The notes below the pieces were generated by a model. The model searched no databases and was not told where the DNA came from. It saw only the letters and a list, made by a program, of their open reading frames with translations. Positions 49,301 through 58,969 of a stretch of DNA of 64,000 nucleotides are shown in pieces. Where the stretch lies: the NCBI RefSeq assembly GCF_020379485.1, contig NC_063436.1, forward strand, positions 28,394,423 through 28,458,422. The letters are read 5' to 3'. The stretch comes from Brassica napus (taxonomy: Eukaryota > Streptophyta > Magnoliopsida > Brassicales > Brassicaceae). A program made the position numbers and the translations under genes. The first letter of the stretch is position 1, and each line of letters opens with the position of its first letter.

Positions 49301-49878
49301 ATAAAAAAATAGTTACAATATAACTTGTGTGGAAAGTTTCTGTTATGATCAAATATTGGTCTCTCTCTTTTGGTTGGACAGGCACTAAAGCATCATGTTG
49401 CTGACCTAGAGGAACGGATTGAGCTGTTGAAGTCAGGACAGGTTTGATGAAATCTGATTGCAATATGCTTTAAAACGTCTGACTAGGCGGCAAATTAGGC
49501 CTAAGCGAAACGATTTTTGTGAAAAAAAATCGGTGTAGGCATTCAAAAAATCGGTCTAAACAATAATCTCCTATAAATTGTTTAATTACCGTCTAGCAAT
49601 TTCTTTTAACATTGTTACTAAATTAACAAACGATTATATGATATCCAGGAAGAGGATAGGGAACCCCACAAGAAAAGTGATGGAGAGGAAGATGATAACT
49701 TGTATTTGAGGGTTGATGAATCTGATTATTCTTCTGACGAGGTAAAGTAATATCCTCCTCAAGGTTCTTGATGAAGATTTGCAACATTACTTAGAAACCA
49801 TGACAGTCTCTGAAATTGCTTCTTGTGAATCAGGATGAATCTTTCTTATCATCAGAGGAAGAGGAAGAAGAAACTTGA
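46324..49878 (+). CDS. CFM3A: CRM-domain organelle group II intron splicing factor (CFM3A-like)
   Basis: Seven exons (46324-47527, 48196-48686, 48757-48913, 48998-49290, 49382-49441, 49649-49741, 49834-49878), all GT-AG, join to 780 residues. A Ser-rich N-terminus looks like an organelle transit peptide. Three CRM (RNA-binding) domains follow: about residues 204-290 ([23 protein letters not shown]), 383-465 (split by intron 1; [23 protein letters not shown]) and 600-685 ([29 protein letters not shown]). A coiled segment and an acidic tail close it. CRM proteins bind group II introns in chloroplasts or mitochondria, with CRS2 or alone. The start is supported by a matching 5' relic at 41716. 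The member within the CFM3 pair is from memory of the family. Confidence 0.9.
47706..48195 (+). repeat. Four-fold repeat carrying 3' splice sites in CRM intron 1
   Basis: GTGACTGTTGTTTCTTTGTG-TATAG ends at 47741, 47896, 48053 and 48195 (spacing 155, 157, 142 bp). Only the last joins in frame to the CRM2 domain. Between them lies a decayed element-like sequence (TCCGCCTAAC, GTCTAGAGATT) with a weaker relative in intron 5 (about 49470-49610). Confidence 0.85.
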
Positions 49879-50062
49879 ACCACTAAACAAATATAATCTC
49901 ATATTTTGTATAACACTGTCAGAACTTGTAATGATAAATTTTCAGGTTCCGCAATGAAAATTATAGATGTAGTTACATTATTACATATTTTAATTTGCAT
50001 ATAAGCACACTCACATATTCACTTTTATTCTTTTCACGTAAAGAAAGTTCATATGCATGGAA

Positions 50063-51946
50063 CTAAAGTTTGTTCATAGCATCCATATTTAATTTGAACA
50101 TAACCATTGCATCTCTTGGTAACGTCATGACCACTTTAACGCCACCTTCCATTGATGGGTCTAACTTAGAAGGTCTCAAGATCATCCCTATATGCATTGC
50201 ACTCTCCCTCTGAGTCAACGGCCTCAGATTCATCGGCTCATTCCAACCAAAATCCATGGATCCAAACCAACCAATATTTCTCCAATCCGTCAAGAAAAAC
50301 ACACCATCACTCACACCTTTGAACTTGGCATCATCCCTCATCAGTCTCTCGCCGTTGCTCAGCTCCTCCTCTATGTACCCTTTGTCGTAGGCTGTTTTCT
50401 TGGCTTTCTTGACGCGTTTAGCGATGTCAGAGATCGATGATTCTTCGAGTTGTCTGACTGTTAACTCGACATACACATCTATGTATGCGTTACCGTAGTA
50501 TCCTTTAGGAAGTGGTGGATCTAAAACATGTCGGATTCCAACAGCTACGGCAAGGACAGTGATCCCGTCGGGGTTTAGTTTAAGGGCTCTAGATCTTGCC
50601 TTCCATATGCAAGAACTAAGTACTTCATAAGTGGTGAAACACTCTTCAGGGAACTCGCATTCTCTCATCAAAGAATCTTTGAGCCTCTTTATATTCACAG
50701 CCTGAATGTTTATTATCTCCGTGACCTGTTATATATATATGAAGAGACAAATCTCATAATTAGCAATTTTTTTAGTTTTATCACAAAATAATATCAAAAA
50801 AATGCCGACAAAAAAAAAATAATAATAATATCAAAAAAATATTCAAAATAGCATTCATTAATTAATAAAAAACACCAATTACCCTATCACCAAAATTTAT
50901 TCTAAACTTATAAATTCTAATTCAGTAAATTAAATTCAGGTATTAAAAATGTATTTTTAATTTTTAATTAAGGTTATCTTGATGATTTTACATTTTCTGT
51001 ACAATTTTTGAACAAAAATTCGATTTAGCGTTATCTAATGATATGTCTAAGTTAAATGACATCAACTAGGTAAAATAACAATTCAAATTAATAATACTAT
51101 TAGATTTAATGAGGTGAACAACATACAAGATCAGTAGTTGGCATGAACGGTGAGGTGGCCAAAAGACTAGCAATATGGCCACCGGGTACTTTGGCCGGTT
51201 CATTATCAATTTTCCCGACAAGCCGCTCTCTCTGCCACACCGGCACCACCGATGGTTCACTCTTTCCTGCAGCCAACTCGGTTAAAGCATGGATGATCTG
51301 AGCCACACCGAATCCATCACACACAACATGCGTCAATGCAGTGCCAATGGTAAATCCTCCACAAGCAAACTTGGTCACCTTCCAAAAAAAATCACAAAAC
51401 GAAACCAAAAGAAGAACAATGAATTTCTTGATTAGGTTGTCCACAATAGATGAAAACAATTCCTAGGAAAATACAAAGAGAAAGAAAACTTACTTGCAAA
51501 GCTAGAGGATGATAACAAAAATCAGTATCATAGTCAATTTCAATCTCAGGCACAAGGCGCAAAGCAACTTCATCATCAAGTTTTTCCAAATAGTCTAGAG
51601 AAATGAGGTCTAGTGATGCCGTAGCGACGGCGAATGGGACTCCCTCACCCTGGCAAACTAGCTGAGGCTTTCGGCCACTCTCTCCTCTCACTAGCTTGCC
51701 TGAAAGTGGATAGTAATACACAAGAAGCTCGGACAAAGCTTTCCTAAGTAGAGTGACAGGATCATTTTTATTACGTTCATTGCCTTTGTAAACATAAATT
51801 GTCGCGTACATGTCTTCATTCAGAACATCGCTGTCTAAAGTAGAAAGGGATAGGACTTCACGAGGAGTGTGCTTTGAGGGTGTAACGAGTTCAGTTTGTT
51901 TCATTTCGAGTAATAGAGGAAGGTTCCGTGTTGTTTGGTTTGACAT
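50063..51946 (-). CDS. SCT: SCT-like BAHD acyltransferase (spermidine hydroxycinnamoyl), copy 2, intact
   Basis: Exons 51946-51494, 51378-51127 and 50725-50063 (151 + 84 + 221 codons, including stop) give 455 residues, normal for BAHD enzymes, which act in the cytosol. ATG at 51946 (MSNQTTRNLPLLL) is chosen because upstream codons lack an ATG. The catalytic HxxxD is THVVCDG (His at about residue 168) and the structural motif is DFGWN in SMDFGWNEP, the variant I associate with SCT rather than DFGWG. By likeness to Arabidopsis SCT (At2g25150, from memory) it should acylate spermidine with coumaroyl-type groups from CoA. It converges on the CRM gene with a gap of 184 bases. Substrate specificity cannot be read from sequence. 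Confidence 0.88.
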
Positions 51947-52012
51947 CTTATACAAAGTTTAAAAATGTATAACAAATATCAAATCAACGTTAACGTCCAC
52001 TTCTTGTTGATG

Positions 52013-52020
52013 TTTATATA
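52013..52020 (-). promoter_or_regulatory. TATA box of SCT copy 2
   Basis: TATATAAA on the minus strand in a CTCTATATAAACAT context, 67 bases before the ATG; a leader of about 35 bases follows. The context matches the TATA units of SCT copy 1. Confidence 0.65.
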
Positions 52021-52301
52021 GAGTTTCTCCCACGGTTACAAACACCAACAAGATTTGTCGCCGAAACTTATTGATGTTGGCCAAACACACAATCTACGAA
52101 ACTGATATGTTTGTGTTGTTTGATGATCTCTGGTCGCTGATTGCTAAATGTGTGCAAAACAAACATGGTCAATACATTTAGGTTTGTGGGAGAGTTTGTT
52201 TGTATAACCGAGATATAGGACAAGACATAATGTCGTGATTTTATTTCTATTGCGTTTGGAACTCTATTTAATGTGTTCACATATCTAAACCATGAGAACA
52301 A

Positions 52302-53340
52302 ACAGTAACATGCATGGAGTTCACACATTTCAATTTGCATGCCTTATGGTGCAGGTATATCCAACACCTCATCTTATATGATAAGATCAGTAACATGCAT
52401 GGAGTTGACACAGAGGCCCGGCCCTGCGCTAAAGCATATAAAACAACGGTTTTAGGCGTCAAGATATATATAATTATTTGGGGCAACAAGTGCAAATGTT
52501 TCCTTCAGTGCAGTGGTTTTTCAATTGTTTTTTTTAACCTGTAAAGGCAGGTTCGAACCTGAATTCAACCATATTCCCCTTCATTTTTCCCTTTCGCTAA
52601 TGGCAATAACTAAAAATAAGACTTAATCAGTAAAGATTTTGATTACTCTTTCTAATAACTTTAATTTCCTTATAAATAATAGGAACTATAGTAAACGACA
52701 TTAACTTTCTTCCCACAGAATAAAATTATACATGTTATAAAAATAAATAAGGAAACTAAATAAAAGTAATTATTTTCTTTACCTTAGCAATTGACACTTA
52801 TCTCCTCACTTCTCCGCATTGTTTTTTTCATTATTTTCTGTCAATTTTTACTACAAAGGTTGTATTTTTTTTATTCTCCTTTTCTAATCGCATATGAGTT
52901 TCATTTTCATTCTCCTCTATTTTTTTCTTTTTATAATTTTTCTGAATCTCAGAATATGAATTTAGCATTGCTGAGAGACTATAAAAACTTAATAAAATTT
53001 TACCAACGAGAATTGATGCTGCTATAGTTGTTGTCTAATTGTTTTTTTTTTGTTAAGATACGTATATATTATTCTATTCTCCAATTTATATTCTTCTTTT
53101 AATATTTATTGTTGTAGGATTATGAATGTAATTTAATTTATAGTGATAAACATGTAGATTTTTTTGCTTTTTAAAATACTTAAGAGTAAACAAAAAAAAA
53201 TTATAATTATGAGGCAATATTTTTCTTGTTCCGCTTTGGACACCACATCAATCTGGACCGGCACTGTTGACACATTTCAATTTGCATGCCTTATGGTGCA
53301 CGTATATCCAACACCTCATTTTATATTGTAAGATTTGTGT
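52302..53340 (+). repeat. Tandem duplication (about 87 bp) split by a hAT element
   Basis: AACATGCATGGAGTT(c/g)ACACA starts both units (near 52308 and 52392). TTTCAATTTGCATGCCTTAT and TATATCCAACACCTCAT follow directly in unit 1 but only after 53274 in unit 2, because the hAT element entered there. Confidence 0.85.
52413..53266. mobile_element. hAT-type element, non-coding
   Basis: Left GAGGCCCGGCCCTG, right inverse CAGTGCCGGTCC, flanked by the 8-bp duplication TTGACACA (52405-52412, 53267-53274). 854 bp; no transposase. Confidence 0.85.
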
Positions 53341-53654
53341 ACTTTAACTAGACGGCATCTAGAATGAAAGACACGATTTTTTTTTTCGTCATTCATTTTT
53401 TTTTGTCATTAATAAAATTAATAGTACAGTATTACTCACGAGTTTATATTTTGTGATTAGAGTCTTCTATTTAATTAATTGTGTTACATTTATGTTAAAA
53501 TAATCCAATTTTAGAAAGTGTTTATCTTTGTCAGAACTTGATTATTTGCAACTATCCATTTAAACCCAAAAAAAACATTTTGCTCTGATTCAATAGACAT
53601 TTGGGGTATAGTATAAGAAAAGAAAATTTCATCTATGTGCATATATAATGATCC

Positions 53655-54330
53655 ACAGGTTACAGAAATAATAAGCATTAAAGCTTGAAATAAAAAAAAT
53701 GCTTAAAGATACTTTAGCTAAGGAAAGCGAAACCCCAAAGGAGAGTTTCACTATTATGAAATTCTAAGTGCTTGCATATGGAAATCAAGATCTCGAGCCC
53801 TAAACCTAGACCTTGACAAGATCACTGCCCTTTGCATAGCTGTGGGAATCTGACATGTTCTTGATCCGCCACTACCAGAGGGCTATGGCAACTCAATTAT
53901 AGACGTGTACATCGAGTTAACCACGAGAGAGCTCTATGAATCATCAATCTTTGACATTGCCAAACTCGTGAACAAAGCCAAGAAAAAAGCTTATGACAAG
54001 AGCTATGTCGAGGAGGTGCTAAGAAACATGGAGAGAATGATCAAGGAGGATGTGAAATTCGACAAGGTAATTCATAGACTATTATTCATGACCGATATGA
54101 GAAACCTCGCGGTGTTTAGATCGATGGATTTTGGTTGGAAAGAGCCTGTGAATATAAGGGATCTTATGTTTCAAGAAAACGCCAAGAACATGGGGATGAT
54201 ATTAGGAGCATTGAAGCTGGATCCAGCAATGGAAGGTGGGGTTAGAGTGGTAATGACTTTGCCGAGAGATGCAATGGTAAGTTCAAGCAAGAACTAGATG
54301 CATTGATGCGTCTTCGTCCTCGCTTTTGAT
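53655..54330 (+). pseudogene. SCT-like acyltransferase relic (exon 3 only)
   Basis: From an AG boundary at 53658 the sequence matches exon 3 of the SCT copies, e.g. AYIDVY-like IDVYIELTTRELYESSI, RSMDFGWKEPVNI and MEGGVRVVMTLPRDAM. Stops occur early (TGA at 53688, and TGA at 53851 replacing the Arg of GIRHV) with a frameshift near 53755, and another frameshift near 54280 breaks the C-terminus. Exons 1 and 2 are absent. Confidence 0.88.
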
Positions 54331-54826
54331 CTTGACCTTGTGTACTCTCAGCTGCTTCAAACTATATATATATATATATGACCCATCTATCTGGTATTTT
54401 AAGATTCGACAAACACAAACAAATAAGCTATTTTATGGTATTCTGTCAACTAACTAATTAATTGCTAACTTAATCAGAATCAGAACATAGTGGAGCATTT
54501 TGTAAACTGCATTTAACCACTGGATACTTGAAAAAGGTGCCAACCATGAATATAGTCGTAGATTCAGAATATCGTGAAAGCCTGTTTCGAAAATTTAGAT
54601 AGAAAGGCAAAGATGAAAGACCTACATATTCCAGATGAAAGAAAAATTGTGAAAACAATGAAAATCACAAATAGACCGTAATAAAACCTAAAATCTCTAA
54701 GAAAACGTTCAATGAAGTGCACAGCCTAGCTAGTTGTAGGTGGTGTAGAAATAGATCAAAATATTTACAATTTGTATAACGACTTGTATGAAAATTATAT
54801 TTAAAACATATGGGTAAAAGTTTTTA

Positions 54827-55369
54827 GAGAAAAAGACTAGGATAGCACCAAACCAAGTTTTTGTTTTCAAACTAGCACTCAAGCTCAAAGTCACAAAAAT
54901 AGGTTTTATTAAAGAGGTAATATATACTTATATCCCTTGGGTTAATTAATCCAAACCTTAGGATTTAGAGTTAAGGGGTAGGGTTTTGGAATTAGGATTT
55001 AAAATTTTATAAAATAAAAAATAAATACTAAAAAATTAAAAATAAAAATTTAAAAAACAGTTTTAAAAAGTATTTTTAAATTATAAAAATAAAATTTTTA
55101 AAAAAAATAAAAAAAAATTTCAAAAAAAAATTTCAAAAAAAAATTTCGAATCTGAAAACATATAATCTGAAACTATAAAAAAAATTTATTTTTTCATTAT
55201 TTTTATTTTTATTTTATTTGTTTTTATTTATTTTTGTTTGTTTATTTAATTTTAAACCAAGGGTATTAGGGATATTTTACCCTTTAATGAATGTCATTTT
55301 TATGACTTTCTCCTTATAGTGCCATTTTTGAGACAAAAACTCAAAAGGTGCTATTATTAACAATTGCCC
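54827..55369. mobile_element. Mutator-like MITE in DC1 unit 1
   Basis: A 9-bp duplication AAGTTTTTA flanks it (54818-54826, 55370-55378). The ends share ATAGCACC and (A/C)TTTTTGT.. arms in inverted order. Unit 2 has the uninterrupted AAGTCTTTATCATC near 61226-61240. The interior is nearly pure A/T. Confidence 0.75.
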
Positions 55370-55471
55370 AAGTTTTTATCATCTATAAACAAATTAAAAG
55401 TAAGTATAAATGAAGTTTACATTCGTTTGGGTCTTTCACCATGTCTTTTCTTGTTATTACAAATTTTCATT

Positions 55472-57418
55472 TTAATACAGGAATTTGCATACTTGGTGAG
55501 TGAAGAGAAGACAATCCGAAGAACAAGCAAATACAGTTTGGTTTGGATAAAAAAGTTTTAGAACAAAGGGAACCGCACGTCGAGAGCGACAATAATAGCA
55601 ACGTGGTAAGAACCGAGGACTGGTTTGCATCACTTCAATTCTCAGTTCATCATGGTATGTGATTATGCGTCGTCCAGGCATGAGATGTGATAAATCGCCG
55701 AGAACACACTTGGTATGAAAAGCAACACAACAATCGTCACATTTGTAGAACCAATATTTTTCTACACTTTCCTCGCATATATCACACCAATACTCTCCTT
55801 TTGTATTGACTCTGTAACATAAAGAGAGTGGATGGTCGTCATACCAATGTTTCGTTGTTTTCGGCAAAACAACACACTTGGGATCTAGCCCAAATTTACA
55901 GTCATCGCAGTAAAATGTACAATAACTCCTGTTCCCGCAAGCAATGCATTCCTTGTTGTTCCCGTAAATGTAGTACAAGGTACATCCATGACTCTCATGG
56001 AAGATAGATTCAGAAAGTGTACTACACTTTACATCTATATTGAAACTTTTATTATTATACCTGAAACCACTGGAACACTGAGAACATGCCGAACAATCAA
56101 ACTCCATCATGTCACCAACCATTAAAGCTAATGGCTTATCATGATACATATGCCGTTTCTTCCTAGGAAGATTAGCGCATGTTTCGTGGAGAAGAAAATC
56201 GCATTGCACACAGCTGTAGAATGCTTGATAATTTATAGGTGAGACACAAGCTTCACAACGAATGTTTCTACTGCATGTGATGTTTTCCTCGTTGAGTTGT
56301 AGATAATGTTCCTCGTGACTAAAATGGTGTATTAGGTTTTCATCTATCACCTTAAATGGTTTGATTTCTTGAAGTTCTTCTGATATCCCTTTGAGTTCTA
56401 ACTTGTCCCAGACATCATCTCGTATTGCACAGTTAGAATGAATGGCATAATTAGGACAAATCGAGCAAGAATAAGCCCCATATGACCAATCAACTTTCTT
56501 GTGACAAAATCCACATATCCAACTCCCAGGACTTAGCTGAAGACGCCTAGAAAGACGATGCTCGTGACGATTAACGTTGATGATCTCTGGTAAGTCAATA
56601 CAACTTTGATGGATCATGAAATCACATTGTTGACATGAATAAGGACTTCGATCACCAGACAACCCACAAGCATCACAGTTGAAAGAGATAATCCTTGGCA
56701 TAAGACTGATTTGATGGTCATGAGCCTTAGAAAATAGGATTGTAAGCGGTGGAGGATTCTTTACACAAGCAACATCCACACTAAATTTACAGATTGAACA
56801 GTTATAAAATCTTCGTCCTAATTCGTTTCCACATATACGACATTTTCCATCAGAGAAATGATGTTCTTCGCGTGTAAGGAACTTAAGAGGGTGTTTAGGG
56901 TGAAAGGGATAAGTTATCTCTAGAGGAAGGTTAGAACATTCAAAGTGGAATTTCAGTTGACATTGGAAACATTTGTAAAGATATCTACTACAATATTTCT
57001 TTTCACAAAAGTCACATGTGCCATGATAATAGTGTTTCAGGTGGACAAGAGAGTGTTCATGGGCTTTGGGATGGTCAATTACATCTGGTGGTGGATTTTT
57101 TATACATGACGTATCAACAACGAATTTACATAAAGGACAGTGATAAAACATATAAATCAATGTTTCTCCACACAACTTACAGTTTTTACTCTCAGAAAAC
57201 TTTTCCGGGATGGAGAGGTGGAGAGGGTGTTCAGAATGAGACGGATGGTTGATCTCTAAAGATGACTCTGCACATTTCTTGTGAAAAAAGATTTTACATT
57301 CGTAGCAACGATAGCCATCTTTGGTGCAACCATTTTCTCGATAGCAACCATTGCAACTGCGAACCCAAGGTGTTGGGTATAAAGGGTGTTTGTGAGTTGG
57401 TAGCTTTATTCTATTCAT
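55472..57418 (-). CDS. DC1 (cysteine/histidine-rich C1) domain protein 1
   Basis: Single-exon, 648 residues from MNRIKLPTHKHPLYP. A TATA box at 57461-57468 puts transcription start near 57430-57435, downstream of the earlier in-frame ATG at 57451, so the second ATG is preferred. About eight C1-like modules follow a common pattern (HPLxL, CxxC, C..C, Hx2C), e.g. HPLHLSIPEKF..CKLCGETL, HHFSDGKCRICGNEL, CDACGLSG and YWCDICEESVEKYW. These zinc-binding modules resemble diacylglycerol-binding C1 domains; the large plant family is mostly uncharacterised, linked to stress and pathogen signalling. No signal peptide or membrane span seen. The frame is intact. Confidence 0.92.
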   Translation of the reverse strand: MNRIKLPTHKHPLYPTPWVRSCNGCYRENGCTKDGYRCYECKIFFHKKCAESSLEINHPSHSEHPLHLSIPEKFSESKNCKLCGETLIYMFYHCPLCKFVVDTSCIKNPPPDVIDHPKAHEHSLVHLKHYYHGTCDFCEKKYCSRYLYKCFQCQLKFHFECSNLPLEITYPFHPKHPLKFLTREEHHFSDGKCRICGNELGRRFYNCSICKFSVDVACVKNPPPLTILFSKAHDHQISLMPRIISFNCDACGLSGDRSPYSCQQCDFMIHQSCIDLPEIINVNRHEHRLSRRLQLSPGSWICGFCHKKVDWSYGAYSCSICPNYAIHSNCAIRDDVWDKLELKGISEELQEIKPFKVIDENLIHHFSHEEHYLQLNEENITCSRNIRCEACVSPINYQAFYSCVQCDFLLHETCANLPRKKRHMYHDKPLALMVGDMMEFDCSACSQCSSGFRYNNKSFNIDVKCSTLSESIFHESHGCTLYYIYGNNKECIACGNRSYCTFYCDDCKFGLDPKCVVLPKTTKHWYDDHPLSLCYRVNTKGEYWCDICEESVEKYWFYKCDDCCVAFHTKCVLGDLSHLMPGRRIITYHDELRIEVMQTSPRFLPRCYYCRSRRAVPFVLKLFYPNQTVFACSSDCLLFTHQVCKFLY

Positions 57419-57460
57419 GGTGATAAACGTTTGTGATGATATTAAGCACATTAATCGATG

Positions 57461-57468
57461 TATTTATA
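57461..57468 (-). promoter_or_regulatory. TATA box of DC1 gene 1
   Basis: TATAAATA on the minus strand in a context conserved with gene 2. Its position excludes the first in-frame ATG as normal start. Confidence 0.75.
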
Positions 57469-58049
57469 TCATTCAACAAAATAAAAGATTCTTGATCATA
57501 ATAAAATAACAAGAAAAGAATACATGCTAAACTTATAAATATGTTTCTCCTTTAGCAAATGCTAGCTATCATATGCTTTCTTGGATATGAATTAATATAC
57601 ATTCTTTCTTCATATTTACGCATGAATCTAGGACCATGATTTGTCATTAGATAAACTTTTAACAAACAAAAATTAAGATATATAGAAAGAAAATGTCTAG
57701 CTGAAAAAGGCGCAACGAATAACTCTTTTTACTCAAGTTGTATCTTTCTTCTCTTTTTGTTTTTTTGTTTCACTACAACATTGGTCGAGTTGGAGTTAGC
57801 GAGTTAATACCCCAGTTAATACCATATGATCAAACTATTTTGTCATTTTAGAGAAAACTCGAAGTAAAAGGAAGATTATGACATCATATATGATATCAAG
57901 TATCAACAAGAAGGTAGAAGACCAAGAAAAGAAAAAAAAACAATTGTTAACCATTTACGAAGTGGTTACAATGGAATAAGGACATTGTTCTACTTCTACC
58001 TTCTCAACATTCGACATTTAACATTTTCTAAACCAACCAAAAATAACGG

Positions 58050-58460
58050 ATCTTGATGCAGAGAATATTTGGATATATTCCAAATATTATTATTATTTAT
58101 TAATAGGATAATTACTTTTATTATTTTAAGGTTGTAATGGTTTTCCTATATTATCTTAGGCATATCTCCAAATTCTAACAAATTATCAATTCAATAAGGT
58201 CCCCTTAGATTAGGATTTTCTAAGATTAGTGATTTATTATAAATAGCAATCAAACATAAAGATTGTATTAAGTTTTATGATGATATAATAAGAAAGAGAT
58301 TTTATACGAGTTTATAGCACGGAGAAGAGTATTTTTCAAACTCTAAAGAGGTTTTTATAAACCACTGAGAAGAGTATTCTCAACCTTAAAAACTTTTGAT
58401 TAAGCACTGTAAAAAGTATTTACAAAACTTAGAAGCTTCCACTACATCAGGTGGGTAAAT
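58050..58460 (+). mobile_element. Possible solo LTR (copia-like)
   Basis: Begins TGATGCAGAGAATA, has a TATAAATAG box (58239) and an LTR-like R/U5 style tail with repeated GAGAAGAGTATT and GTAAAAAGTATT. No target duplication or clear CA end was found, so this is tentative. Unit 2 ends before it. Confidence 0.3.
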
Positions 58461-58965
58461 CAACGGTTAACGTGTCATTTTTTACAGACAAAGGGTACGA
58501 CTCGCCCTAACCCAAGTCACCGCGTCAATATTTGTGCGTTGTTCTAAACTCAAACTACCAATGTCAATGCCATCCAGAAATACTTAAAATAGTACTGTTT
58601 CATTAAGCTAATCATAACAAGAGTAACAAAGTTTAACAATATACCTGAATTTCTATGGCTTCGTAGGATTAGTCTTTGGGCCTATAAAACATTGAGGATC
58701 CCCACGGTTACCAAAAAAAAGTTAAACAAAATACGCTTATATGATAACGATGCGAAAGATTACCTCCGTAAAGTTATACTTAATCATGGGCATTCGGGTA
58801 TTCGATTCGGTTTCGGGTAGGAACCATTAGGTTTTGGGTATATTGGATAATTCATTCTTATACCCAATGCGTACTTATGAGATTTCGGTTTAGTTTTGGT
58901 TCGGTCTCGGTTTAGTTTTGGTTCGGTTTTGGGTACCCGTTTAATATATGAATTAAATATATATC
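58461..58965. other. Intergenic DNA, decayed repeat, no gene
   Basis: 58790-58940 is the GGTTCGGTTT-type low-complexity tract also seen in the Helitron at 18296-19577. Confidence 0.4.
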
Positions 58966-58969
58966 ATAC

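Larger units (their letters stand above)
54470..58035 (-). repeat. Tandem segment, unit 1 (carries DC1 gene 1)
   Basis: Flanking DNA as well as the gene matches unit 2 (about 60910-63899): GTGGAGCATTTTGTAA, AAAGATGAAAGACCTAC, GTTGTAGGTGGTGTAGA on one side and AACTCGAAGTAAAAGGAAGA, TATCAAGTATCAACAAGAA on the other. The repeat period measured at the start codons is 5,863 bp. Confidence 0.85.

Noticed and set aside
52549..52562. tRNA-like B box GGTTCGAACC
   Set aside because: No A box, no acceptor or anticodon arms, and it lies inside a hAT element.
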